Of a stretch of DNA of 46,762 nt, positions 31,801 to 39,220 are shown in pieces. This stretch comes from DATHVR01 sp035461175 (GTDB lineage Bacteria; Actinomycetota; Acidimicrobiia; Spongiisociales; ZC4RG35). Below the pieces are notes generated by a model that was not told the DNA's origin, ran no database searches, and saw only the letters and a program-made list of their open reading frames with translations. Position numbers and translations under genes: made by a program. Location: the NCBI GenBank assembly GCA_035461175.1, contig DATHVR010000104.1:1-46762 (forward strand), given 5' to 3'. How positions within the stretch are numbered: position 1 is the first letter of the stretch; every line of letters begins with the position of its first letter.

Positions 31801-33327
31801 ATGACCGACCGTCTTCGTCCCGCCGTGGCCGGGCTTCTCGCCGCCCTGACGGCCCTGGCGCTGTCGGAACTGGTGGCGGGACTGGTGGCCGCCGTTCCCT
31901 CACTCGTGGAGTCGGTCGGTGGGGTCGTCATCGACAATGTCCCTCCCGGTGTCAAGGACTGGGCCATCTCCACTTTCGGCACCGCCGACAAGCCGGTGCT
32001 GATCTTCGGCATCGTGATCACGGTGGCGGGGTTGGGGGCTTTGACCGGCGTGCTCGCTCGCCGCCGGTTCTGGGTGGCGGGAATCGTGTTCGTGGGCTTC
32101 GGGGTGCTCGGCGCCCTGGCGGCGTACCTCGACGGGACGGACGTGTACGGGGCGACGGTTGGCGGCCTGGTGGCAGTGGTGTCCGGGCTCGGTGTCCTCC
32201 GCTGGCTCTACGGCCGCCTCGAAGCGGGTGGGGCTGTAGGCGAAGGGCCGTCCGACGTCTCCCGGCGCGCCTTCCTGGCCGGTGCGGGAGCGGTGATGGC
32301 CCTGGCGGCATTATCTGCCGGAGCGGGAAGGATCCTGGTGGAGCGGGCCAAGCGGATGGTGGCGGGACGCGACTCGGTGGTGCTGCCGGTCCCAGCCGAG
32401 GTGGCGGCAGCGCCGCCGCCGGCTGCCTCCTTCACGGTCACCGAACTGGCTCCGCTGATCACTCCCAACGACGAGTTCTACAAGATCGACACCAGCCTCT
32501 CCACGCCCCAGGTGGACCTGTCCGACTGGACACTGCGGGTCCACGGGATGGTCGACCGGCCCTACGAGATCGATTTCGCCGACTTGCTGGACATGGAGAT
32601 GGTGGAGCGATACATCACCCTGTCCTGCGTCTCCAACGAGGTGGGCGGCCGCCTGGTGGGCAACGCCAAGTGGCTGGGGGTTCCCCTGAACCAGATCCTC
32701 GACCGAGCACGGGTGCCTACCGGCGCGGAACAGGTGGTGGGGCGCTCGGTGGACGGCTTCACAGTGGGATTCCCGGTGTCGGCGGTTTACGACGGTCGCG
32801 ACGCGCTGGTGGCGGTGGGGATGAACGACGAACCCCTGCCCTTCGACCACGGCTTTCCGGCCCGGTTGGTGGTGGCGGGCCTGTACGGATACGTCTCGGC
32901 CACCAAGTGGTTGTCCGACATCGAACTGACCACCTGGGACGGCTTTGACGCCTACTGGGTGCCGCGGGGGTGGTCGAAGGAGGGTCCGATCAAGACCCAG
33001 TCCCGCATCGACACTCCCCGCAATCGGGCTTTGATAGCCCCCGAGGAGCGGGCCATCGCCGGAGTGGCGTGGGCGCCCAACATCGGCATCGACCGGGTCG
33101 AAGTCCAGATTGACGACGCGCCCTGGGTCGAGGCGGAACTGGCTGAGGCGCTTGACGCAGACACGTGGCGCCAGTGGCGTGTTCCTTGGCAGCCGACGCC
33201 AGGCGAGCACCGGATCCGGGTTCGGGCCACCGACGCCTCCGGCTACACGCAGACCGAAGAGCTCGCCCGCCCGGCCCCGGACGGTGCCACAGGCTGGCAC
33301 ACGATCAGGGTCACCGTCGATACCTGA
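31801..33327 (+). CDS. Membrane-anchored molybdopterin-dependent oxidoreductase (sulfite oxidase family)
   Basis: A 508-aa protein. Four N-terminal helices (about 7-30, 65-86, 90-110, 115-137) are followed by SRRAFLAGAG (Arg155-Arg156), a twin-arginine-like motif preceding a hydrophobic stretch to about 177. The rest (205-508) is a sulfite oxidase-type catalytic domain: PNDEFYKIDTSLSTPQVDLS, TLSCVSNEVGG with Cys276 as the Mo ligand, GFPARLVVAGLYGYVSATKW, then a C-terminal Ig-like dimer domain (GVAWAPNIGIDRVEVQIDD). No heme domain. The active site should be outside the membrane. The substrate may be sulfite or another; related YedY-type enzymes reduce sulfoxides. Stands alone. Confidence 0.9.
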   Translation: MTDRLRPAVAGLLAALTALALSELVAGLVAAVPSLVESVGGVVIDNVPPGVKDWAISTFGTADKPVLIFGIVITVAGLGALTGVLARRRFWVAGIVFVGFGVLGALAAYLDGTDVYGATVGGLVAVVSGLGVLRWLYGRLEAGGAVGEGPSDVSRRAFLAGAGAVMALAALSAGAGRILVERAKRMVAGRDSVVLPVPAEVAAAPPPAASFTVTELAPLITPNDEFYKIDTSLSTPQVDLSDWTLRVHGMVDRPYEIDFADLLDMEMVERYITLSCVSNEVGGRLVGNAKWLGVPLNQILDRARVPTGAEQVVGRSVDGFTVGFPVSAVYDGRDALVAVGMNDEPLPFDHGFPARLVVAGLYGYVSATKWLSDIELTTWDGFDAYWVPRGWSKEGPIKTQSRIDTPRNRALIAPEERAIAGVAWAPNIGIDRVEVQIDDAPWVEAELAEALDADTWRQWRVPWQPTPGEHRIRVRATDASGYTQTEELARPAPDGATGWHTIRVTVDT

Positions 33328-33336
33328 GCGAGGTAC

Positions 33337-33360
33337 GGGGTGGTGGGTGGTGGGTTCTAG
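33337..33360. repeat. GGTGGTGGGT-type intergenic repeat (copy 4)
   Basis: GGGGTGGTGGGTGGTGGGTT, the same word family as the other intergenic repeats, directly before palindromic element copy B. Confidence 0.5.
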
Positions 33361-33369
33361 GCCAAAGCC

Positions 33370-33567
33370 CTTTGTCCCCCACGCAGTGGGGAGGTAGGGG
33401 GCCATCCCGAAAGTTCTGAGGCGCGCTCTGCCCGACCCCTGCGGGGTCGCCCCCTACCCCGCTGTGTCATTGCCCCACCACCACCGGCGGGCGCCCCTTC
33501 CCCCCTCGCTTCGCTCGGGGGGACAAAGGGGTTGGGTTCCCCCCTCGCTTCGCTCCGGGGGACAAGG
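33370..33567. repeat. Dispersed palindromic element, copy B
   Basis: Starts CTTTGTCCCCCACGCAGTGG (33370 on), contains GAGGTAGGGGGCCATCCCGA, GCGCGCTCTGCCCGACCCCT and a GCGGGGTCGCCCC hairpin, and ends CCCTCGCTTCGCTCGGGGGG ACAAAG at about 33526. A second partial tail CCCTCGCTTCGCTCCGGGGG ACAAG follows (33540-33567). The same order of blocks as copy A, with an extra insertion before the tail. It abuts the end of the gene at 33572. Confidence 0.7.
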
Positions 33568-33571
33568 GGGG

Positions 33572-34546
33572 TCAGTCGGCGTCGACGGCGGCCACGGCCC
33601 AGGCCAGGCCTTCGGTCGGTGATTCCACCGCCAACCGCAGCGACCATCCCGTATCCGGAGTTCCGTCCCACCACTGGTGCCATCGGAGCTCGCCGAGGGC
33701 CCTTCCCATGTCCGGAGGCTCTACCGGCCACTCGAGTCCCGCCAGTTCATGGGTCACCCACCAGGCGGCGAAGCGGCCCGCCGTGGCACCCCGCCGACGT
33801 CCGTGGGCACCACCGCTGGCGGCGGCCCAGGCGATCCAGGCCATCGCCTCGGACCCCTCCATCGAGCGCAGGGCGGCCCGACTCGGGCCGAGGGCCGCCA
33901 CCGCACCGGCGGCACTTCCTTCAACACAGACCGCCTGGGTGCGGCCGTTGGAGGACTCCACCCAATGCTCGACAATCGAGAGCAGCGCCCGGTACCCGTC
34001 GGCGTCGTCTACCTCGGCGGCGGGCTCGATGTCGGAGAGGGCGGGCATGGCGGCCTTGCGGGGAGTGGGGGCATCGACCCGGTCGGCTTTGTAGGTGGCG
34101 AGGGCATAGGCCGGTTCCCACTCCTGGAGGGCGAGCGGCAACTCCACCACCATCGGGTCCACGGCCGCCCCGGTCAGGTCCTCTCCCCGCAGAACCCGTT
34201 CGTGGGCGGTGAAAGTCCGTTCCGGGCCGGGGACGAGATGTGGTTCCAGTTCGTCCCATGTCTTGGTGGAGGCAGCCACCTCGGGCAGCGGTCCCAGGGT
34301 GAATCGGGTCGGGCCTTCGGCCACGGCCGGCCCGGCGTACTCGCCCGGGGCGTCGAGAGCCAGGCGATAGCGCACGTACTCGGTGATCGCCCATAGCTGC
34401 TTGCCGCGGGTGACGGCTTCCCGGCAGAGTCGGCTGACCGCGATCATCTGATCCCAGGCCCGGGCAGCGGCGTGACCGTCGACGATGCGGATCAGCTCAT
34501 CGGTGTCGGAGGCCTCGATGGCGTGGCGGGTGCGCTGGTCCGTCAC
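33572..34546 (-). CDS. Conserved hypothetical protein in rhodanese cassette
   Basis: From GTG 34546 (GTGA overlap with the rhodanese stop) a 324-aa soluble protein. The N-terminal helical part (TDELIRIVDGHAAARAWDQM, LCREAVTRGKQLWAITEYVR) resembles a repeat of paired helices. The middle has FTLGPLPEVAASTKTWDELE, then HLVPGPERTFTAHERVLRGE. The C-terminus is Trp-rich (ELRWHQWWDGTPDTGWSLRL). No catalytic motif recognised and no signal peptide. The Ser/Gly-rich segment (about 235-270, ASGGAHGRRRGATAGRFAAW) is unusual. Gene order and overlap tie it to the upstream sulfurtransferase, but the function is unknown. Confidence 0.75.
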   Translation of the reverse strand: MTDQRTRHAIEASDTDELIRIVDGHAAARAWDQMIAVSRLCREAVTRGKQLWAITEYVRYRLALDAPGEYAGPAVAEGPTRFTLGPLPEVAASTKTWDELEPHLVPGPERTFTAHERVLRGEDLTGAAVDPMVVELPLALQEWEPAYALATYKADRVDAPTPRKAAMPALSDIEPAAEVDDADGYRALLSIVEHWVESSNGRTQAVCVEGSAAGAVAALGPSRAALRSMEGSEAMAWIAWAAASGGAHGRRRGATAGRFAAWWVTHELAGLEWPVEPPDMGRALGELRWHQWWDGTPDTGWSLRLAVESPTEGLAWAVAAVDAD

Positions 34547-35376
34547 CCGGGCTGTGGCCCCTCGACGACCGGGAGGTCCGAACGCGACCAGTCGGAGAAC
34601 GATCCCGGATACAGGAGTGGGCGGGGGAGTCCGGCGATTTCCATGGCGAGGGCGAGGTGGCAAGCGGTGACCCCGCTGCCGCAGGAGACGATCACCGGCC
34701 GTCGATCGGCCCCCACCGCCTCGAACCGACGGCGCAGTGAGGTGGCGTCTCGCAAGCGTTCGGAGCCCTCCAGGCTGGACTGCCAGGGGACGTTGATGGC
34801 ACCGGGGATATGGCCGGGTCGGGGATCGACCGGATCCGATTCTCCCCGGTAGCGCTCGGGGTTGCGGCCGTCGAGGAGGAGGTGGCCCCTCGCCGCCTGT
34901 ACCGCGGAACGATCGATGGTCCCCCTGAAGCTGCCGGATGGGGTGGGATACGAGACGGGCGCCGGTTCGACTTCTCCCTCCTCGGTCTCGTAGCCGGTCT
35001 CGCTCCAGGCACGCCAGCCTCCGTCGAGAATGCGCACCGTCCCGCGGTGGCCGATTGCCCGCAGCATCCACCACATGCGGGCGGCGATGCCACCGCCGAC
35101 GTCGTCGTAGACGACGACTTCACTGACCGGTCCGACGCCGAGTCGGCCCAGGGTGACCGCGAAGTCGGCCGGGTCGGGCAGTGGATGGCGCCCGGCGCCG
35201 TCGGGAGCGCATAGGTCCCGCTCGAGGTCGACGAACACCGCCCCGGGAATGTGTCCCGCCAGGTACCGGGCGCGGCCGGCGGCGGGATCGGTCAGATCCC
35301 AGCGGATGTCAAAGAGGGCGACCCGGGCCAGGTTCTCGTGGAGCTCTGGAACCGTGATCAGGGGATGGGCCATCAT
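34543..35376 (-). CDS. Thiosulfate sulfurtransferase (two-domain rhodanese)
   Basis: A 277-aa protein with two rhodanese domains. The first (1-135) has ITVPELHENLARVALFDIRW, YLAGHIPGAVFVDLERDL and VVVYDDVGGGIAARMWWMLR, where the active-site Cys is replaced by Asp (non-catalytic). The second (150-277) ends with VIVSCGSGVTACHLALAMEI, where Cys232 in CGSGVTA is the catalytic residue of thiosulfate or 3-mercaptopyruvate sulfurtransferases. The enzyme moves sulfane sulfur to cyanide or thiols. Two adjacent ATGs at 35376 and 35373; either fits. Overlaps both neighbours, so it belongs to a four-gene operon. Confidence 0.92.
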   Translation of the reverse strand: MMAHPLITVPELHENLARVALFDIRWDLTDPAAGRARYLAGHIPGAVFVDLERDLCAPDGAGRHPLPDPADFAVTLGRLGVGPVSEVVVYDDVGGGIAARMWWMLRAIGHRGTVRILDGGWRAWSETGYETEEGEVEPAPVSYPTPSGSFRGTIDRSAVQAARGHLLLDGRNPERYRGESDPVDPRPGHIPGAINVPWQSSLEGSERLRDATSLRRRFEAVGADRRPVIVSCGSGVTACHLALAMEIAGLPRPLLYPGSFSDWSRSDLPVVEGPQPG

Positions 35377-35594
35377 CCACCCCGCCGGAAGAAGAAGGAG
35401 AGGAGCAGTGATCCCACGATCGAGATCAGGAGCATCGAGGTGATGGGGATGTACACGGAGGTTCGCTCGCCCTGATGGCGAATGTCGCCGGGCAGGTTCC
35501 CGAACCAGGACAGCATCCAGGGAGCGAAGCGCAGGGCCGCCCCCACGGCGACCAGCACCACTCCCAGCCACATGACCACGGTGCCGGCTCTCAC
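35373..35594 (-). CDS. DUF2905 small membrane protein
   Basis: A 73-aa protein from GTG 35594 with two helices: VVMWLGVVLVAVGAALRFAP and SVYIPITSMLLISIVGSLLL. The loop phrase NLPGDIRHQGERTSVYIPIT is the DUF2905 signature (LPGDI). Usually found as a short standalone protein of unknown function; the length agrees. GTGA overlap with the upstream gene and a TGA nested in the ATGATG of the rhodanese start. Confidence 0.85.
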   Translation of the reverse strand: MRAGTVVMWLGVVLVAVGAALRFAPWMLSWFGNLPGDIRHQGERTSVYIPITSMLLISIVGSLLLSFFFRRGG

Positions 35595-35914
35595 GGCCGC
35601 CGCTCCGGGTCGCCGGCGACCTCGGAGAAGGTGGCCCCGACAGCCGTCGCCAGCGATGAGGCGGCCTGGCGGAACTGGGCTCGTACCGCTTCGTCTTGCA
35701 TGGCGAGCCCGACCGAGCGAGCGACCTGGTTCCATGCCCCGGCCAGTGTGGCGAGGGCCTGGCGGATCTCGGCCTCGGAAGGACCCTCCTCGTCGGCGAG
35801 GTGGCGGTAGGTGGCCTTGATCTTCTCGGCCAGCCGGACGACATCGTCGGTCAACTCGCCCCAAGGATCTCCGTTGTGGCCTGGATCTCCGTTCTCGGTG
35901 GTGCCGTCCGTCAT
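35591..35914 (-). CDS. Small acidic helical protein, function unknown
   Basis: A 107-aa soluble protein, first of the four-gene minus-strand cassette. Acidic N-terminus (TDGTTENGDPGHNGDPWGEL), then helices DDVVRLAEKIKATYRHLADE, EIRQALATLAGAWNQVARSV and AVRAQFRQAASSLATAVGAT. The heptad-like pattern could form a helical bundle. No recognised family. It starts 48 nt from the divergent exonuclease gene, so 35915-35961 holds promoters for both. Confidence 0.75.
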   Translation of the reverse strand: MTDGTTENGDPGHNGDPWGELTDDVVRLAEKIKATYRHLADEEGPSEAEIRQALATLAGAWNQVARSVGLAMQDEAVRAQFRQAASSLATAVGATFSEVAGDPERRP

Positions 35915-35961
35915 GGCGCCGATAGTAGAGACGCCGGGATCCCTGCTCCTACAGTGGCGGC

Positions 35962-36798
35962 GTGAAGCTGCACCTGATCGACGGCACCTTTGAGCTGTTC
36001 CGTTCCTTCTACGGCCGCAAAGACACCCGGTTGGCGCCCGACGGTACCGACGTCAACGCCGCCTACGGAGTGCTCCGCTCCACCCTCGATCTCCTCGAAC
36101 GGCCAGGGGTAACTCACGTCGCCGCCGCGTTCGACTCGGTCATCGAGTCCTTCCGCAACGACCTGTTCGCGGGCTACAAGACCGGCGAGGGAGTCGACCC
36201 TGCGCTCAAGGCGCAATTTCCCATCGTCGAGGAGGTGCTGGCTGCGGCCGGGGTGACAGTGTGGGGCATGTACGAGTTCGAGGCCGACGACGCCATCGCC
36301 GCCGCCGCCCTCCGCTGGATGGACGACGTCGATCAGGTCGTGCTGTGCAGCCCGGACAAGGATCTGATGCAGTGCGTCGTCGGCGACCGGGTCGTGAGCT
36401 GGGACCGGATGCGTGACCGCTGGTTCGACGAGGAGGCCGTGGTCGACAAGTTCGGCGTTCATCCGGAGTCGATTCCCGACTACCTGGCCCTCGTCGGCGA
36501 CACCGCCGACGGTGTCCCTGGCCTCCCGGGCTGGGGTGCCAAGTCGACCGCCGCCGTCCTGGCCAGGTTCGGGCGGCTGGAGATGATTCCCGAAAGCGCC
36601 GGTGACTGGGGCGTGACGATTCGCAGCGCCGGAAAGCTGGCGGCGACGCTGCGTGAGCACAGGGAGGAGGCGATGCTGTATCGCACCCTCACCACCCTGC
36701 GCCGCGATGTTTCGATCCGCGAGTCGCTCGACGATCTGGAGTGGAAGGGCTACGACGACGCCCGCTTCTCCGAGGTGGCCGAGCGCTGGGGGTTCTAG
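35962..36798 (+). CDS. Standalone 5'-3' exonuclease (Pol I N-terminal/FEN type)
   Basis: A 278-aa protein from GTG 35962: KLHLIDGTFELFRSFYGRKD, YGVLRSTLDLLERPGVTHVA, and the metal-binding acids in MYEFEADDAIAAAAL, VLCSPDKDLMQCV and ALVGDTADGVPGLPGWGAKS, which leads into the helix-three-turn-helix DNA-binding motif. No polymerase domain, so it is the separate flap-exonuclease form. Likely removes RNA primers or flaps. Early region KDTRLAPDGT differs from polA-type enzymes, as in other short actinobacterial copies. Start is the first in-frame GTG before the KLHLIDG strand. Confidence 0.92.
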   Translation: MKLHLIDGTFELFRSFYGRKDTRLAPDGTDVNAAYGVLRSTLDLLERPGVTHVAAAFDSVIESFRNDLFAGYKTGEGVDPALKAQFPIVEEVLAAAGVTVWGMYEFEADDAIAAAALRWMDDVDQVVLCSPDKDLMQCVVGDRVVSWDRMRDRWFDEEAVVDKFGVHPESIPDYLALVGDTADGVPGLPGWGAKSTAAVLARFGRLEMIPESAGDWGVTIRSAGKLAATLREHREEAMLYRTLTTLRRDVSIRESLDDLEWKGYDDARFSEVAERWGF

Positions 36799-36861
36799 AT
36801 CCCGTTGTTGACTGTGACCCGGCCAAGCCGGCCTTCCCCGCAGGTGATCCAACCGGGCGAA

Positions 36862-37101
36862 ATGACGGTACGCCGGGCGATCTGGGGCGACGTGCCGGAC
36901 GCTCCGAGCATCCTCGAGCTGATGGTGGACCCTGCCTGCCGTCGTCGGGGTGTGGCTCGGGCGCTCCTGGTCGAGTGCCTCGGGGTGGTGGGTGAGTCGG
37001 GGGAGAAGGCCGTCGAGCTGCGGGTGGCCGCGGACAACTCGGCCGCCGTTGCTCTCTATTCCTCCCTAGGTTTCGTAAGGATGCGCTCCGGCGAGTACTA
37101 G
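36862..37101 (+). CDS. Short GNAT acetyltransferase-like protein
   Basis: From ATG 36862 a 79-aa product: MTVRRAIWGDVPDAPSILEL, then MVDPACRRRGVARALLVECL and ELRVAADNSAAVALYSSLGF. The acetyl-CoA-binding loop RRRGVARALL and the terminal YSSLGFVR are typical of GNAT enzymes. But the N-terminal half (strands 1-3, about 50 residues) is missing, and no homologous sequence lies upstream, as the exonuclease gene ends at 36798. A longer frame begins at 36805 without added homology. Either an N-terminally deleted gene or a half-domain protein. It is 9 nt before the next gene. Confidence 0.6.
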   Translation: MTVRRAIWGDVPDAPSILELMVDPACRRRGVARALLVECLGVVGESGEKAVELRVAADNSAAVALYSSLGFVRMRSGEY

Positions 37102-37109
37102 ACGAGATC

Positions 37110-37865
37110 ATGGGTCGAGCCAGCCTCCGCTTCTACGCCGAGTTGTGTGACCTGATCGGAGAGCCCTCGGGGCGGGTCGAGCGGGCGTTCGTGGGGTCGC
37201 CGGGCGTCAAGGACCTGATCGAGTCGTGCGGCGTTCCCCATACCGAGATCGACCTGGTGCTCGTCAACGGAGAACCGGTCGACTTCTCTTATCGCATCAC
37301 CGATGGGGATCGGATCAGCGTCTACCCGGTCTTCGAGGCATTCGACGTTGGAGGGGTTTCGGATCTGCGGTCCGACCCACTCCGGGACACTCGGTTCGTG
37401 CTGGACGTCCACCTCGGCAAGTTGGCCCGCTACCTCCGGCTGCTGGGCTTCGACGTCGACTACTCGAGCGACCGGGACGACGCCGATCTGGTCGAGGCGT
37501 CCCGATCCGAGCACCGGATCCTTCTTACCCGAGACAGGGAGCTTCTCAAGCACGGCCGGCTCACCCACGGTTCGCTGGTTCGGGCCACCGAACCGGCCGA
37601 GCAGATGGTCGAGGTGGTGCGACGCTTCCATCTCGAAGACGCCGTCGCTCCGTTCACCCGCTGTCCGAACTGCAACGGTCCTCTCGAGCAAGTCGACAAG
37701 GCGGCGGTGTGGGAGCAGATCGAAGTCGGGACCCGCCGCACCTACGACGACTTCTGGCGCTGTGGCTCCTGTGGCCAGGTCTACTGGCGGGGAGCTCATT
37801 TCGAGAATCTGACCCGTCTGGTCGAGTTGGCCAGACGGCCCAGGGCCGCTGAGCCTCCCGTCTGA
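37110..37865 (+). CDS. Mut7-C RNase-domain protein with ubiquitin-like N-terminus
   Basis: A 251-aa protein in three parts. Residues 1-85: a MoaD/ThiS-like ubiquitin fold (ASLRFYAELCDLIGEPSGRV ... VLVNGEPVDFSYRITDGDRI). Residues 92-180: a PIN-like Mut7-C nuclease core, RFVLDVHLGKLARYLRLLGF DVDYSS with acids in DDADLVEAS and LLTRDRELLKHG. Residues 195-240: a zinc ribbon CPNCNGPLE ... CGSCGQVYWRGAHFENL. The domain set matches the COG1656 type with Mut7-C-ubiquitin, thought to be a ribonuclease. The biological RNA target is unknown. The gene starts 9 nt after the GNAT-like gene. Confidence 0.9.
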   Translation: MGRASLRFYAELCDLIGEPSGRVERAFVGSPGVKDLIESCGVPHTEIDLVLVNGEPVDFSYRITDGDRISVYPVFEAFDVGGVSDLRSDPLRDTRFVLDVHLGKLARYLRLLGFDVDYSSDRDDADLVEASRSEHRILLTRDRELLKHGRLTHGSLVRATEPAEQMVEVVRRFHLEDAVAPFTRCPNCNGPLEQVDKAAVWEQIEVGTRRTYDDFWRCGSCGQVYWRGAHFENLTRLVELARRPRAAEPPV

Positions 37866-37894
37866 GGCCGCAGGGAGGACTAGGTGGGAGTCGG

Positions 37895-37967
37895 GTTTGC
37901 CCGGCCCTGCGGGCCGCCCCCTACCCGCCTGACGGCGGGTCCCTTCCCCCCTCGCTTCGCTCCGGGG
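37895..37967. repeat. Palindromic element, copy C, left part (split by IS110)
   Basis: Bases 37922-37967 read TACCCGCCTGACGGCGGGTC, then CCTTCCCCCCTCGCTTCGCT, CCGGGG. They match copy A at 2582-2627 with one difference. In copy A the next bases are GACAAAG; here an insertion sequence follows instead, and GACAAAGG appears at 39223-39230. Confidence 0.8.
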
Positions 37968-37972
37968 CTCTC

Positions 37973-38998
37973 CTATGTCAATCCGTGGTTTCGGAGGGTT
38001 TTCCAGATGCGGCGGATGGCGTGGCGTTTGGCGGCTCGGATGGCTTCTCTTTGGGTTTTGCCTTCTTGGATGCGGCGGCCGATGTAGTCGGCGGCTTCGC
38101 CTCGGTGGCGGAGTTGGGTGGTGATCATGGTGTGGACGGCCCGGTTGGCCCGGCGGTTGCCGCCCCGGTTGAGGCGGTGGCGTTGTTGCCGCCCCGAGGA
38201 GGCGTCGAGGGGTGAGATCCCGGCCCAGGCGGCCATTTTGGCGGGGGTGGAGAACCCGCCGCTGCCGGCCACCTCGGCCAGGATCTGACAGGCGGTGACC
38301 ACCCCGATCCCTTCCAGGCGCATCAGCGCCTTGCCGACGGGGGGCATGACCTTTCCCAACAGGTGGGTGATCTGTTTGATCTGGTCGAAGCGGCGGGCAC
38401 AGTCGGCGGCGGTCTGGCGGATCAACAGCCCCACCGTTTCCCGATGCGGGTCACCGTCGTATTCGACCCGGGCCAACCGTTCGAAAGCGGCGACCGAACG
38501 CAGCCTGGGAGTGCGGGCGGCCCGGGCCGGGTCGACCTCGGCCATCAGCGCCCGCAAAGCGTTGACTTCTCTGGTTTGGGTCTCGACCAGGCTGTCGCGG
38601 CGATGCGACAACACCCGGATCTGTTCTAGGGTCGCCGAGTCCACCCACACCGTCCCCTCGCCCCGGGCGGTAGCCCGAGCCACCGCCCGGGCATCACCCG
38701 GATCGGTCTTAGCAGCGCCGTCGTGGCGGCGGACCCGCGCCGTCACCCGGGTAGGAACCTCGGTCACCACCACCCCCTCAGTCGACAACCGCTGCGCCAG
38801 GCACCGCCCATACCCCGACGCCCCCTCGATCCCCACCCGGGCCACCCCCAACCGGGCGCACACCCCGGCTAGCTCATCCCACCCCGACTCCTGATTCGCC
38901 ACCTCCCGGGCCAACACCTCCCGGCCCAGCGCATCGACCACCGCCACCGCCACCGTGTCCAGATGCGGGTCACACCCCATCACAACTACCGTTGACAC
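37973..38998 (-). CDS. IS110-family transposase (DEDD recombinase)
   Basis: A 341-aa protein from GTG 38998 (GTG 39001 adjacent; GGGAGG at 39005-39010 suits either). The RuvC-like N-terminal domain has MGCDPHLDTVAVAVVD, GIEGASGYGRCLAQRL and KTDPGDARAVARATA, giving the D-E-D-D set. The C-terminal transposase_20 domain has MRLEGIGVVTACQILAEVAG, AWAGISPLDASSGRQQRHRL and NRGGNRRANRAVHTMI, with the catalytic Ser in the SSG segment. All expected motifs are intact, so it may be active. IS110 enzymes recombine without DDE chemistry, guided in the IS621 case by a bridge RNA. Confidence 0.95.
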   Translation of the reverse strand: MSTVVVMGCDPHLDTVAVAVVDALGREVLAREVANQESGWDELAGVCARLGVARVGIEGASGYGRCLAQRLSTEGVVVTEVPTRVTARVRRHDGAAKTDPGDARAVARATARGEGTVWVDSATLEQIRVLSHRRDSLVETQTREVNALRALMAEVDPARAARTPRLRSVAAFERLARVEYDGDPHRETVGLLIRQTAADCARRFDQIKQITHLLGKVMPPVGKALMRLEGIGVVTACQILAEVAGSGGFSTPAKMAAWAGISPLDASSGRQQRHRLNRGGNRRANRAVHTMITTQLRHRGEAADYIGRRIQEGKTQREAIRAAKRHAIRRIWKTLRNHGLT

Positions 38999-39029
38999 CA
39001 CTGTCCTCCCTTCACGCGGACCAGTTCCG

Positions 39030-39200
39030 TACCAGGGGGTGACCAAGACGCGGACGGCCCTTTGTCGAGTCACTCGGCACGGTCACCTATCAAGTCACGC
39101 GTCAGGGAACCGGACCCTCGGAGACGACGAGCCCCGGAAAAGTCACACCACACGGTGGACAAGGACAAAGCGAGTCAACCCCGAGGGTCCGGCCACCCAC
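39030..39200 (-). ncRNA. Candidate IS110 bridge RNA with target and donor guide loops
   Basis: In minus orientation two large stem-loops are visible. Target loop: the stem CCGGACCCTCGG/CCGAGGGTCCGG (39181-39192 with 39110-39121, perfect 12 bp) encloses CTTTGTCC (39170-39163), a hairpin CCAC-CGT-GTGG (39158-39148) and TCCGGGG (39138-39132). CTTTGTCC equals the left target flank plus core; TCCGGGG is the complement of core plus right flank. Donor loop: the stem GACGCG/CGCGTC (39103-39098 with 39052-39047) encloses ATAGGTGACC (39090-39081), resembling the element's end ATAGGAGAGC, a hairpin CGAG-TGA-CTCG, and ACAAAGG (39065-39059), the complement of CCTTTGT at the other end. Layout is that of the IS621 bridge RNA. 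RNA ends are estimates. Confidence 0.8.
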
Positions 39201-39220
39201 CACCCCAAGACTGACACAAA

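Noticed and set aside
33572..35074. 500-codon frame running through the rhodanese gene
   Set aside because: The first 176 codons are rhodanese in another frame with no homology; the real gene starts at GTG 34546.
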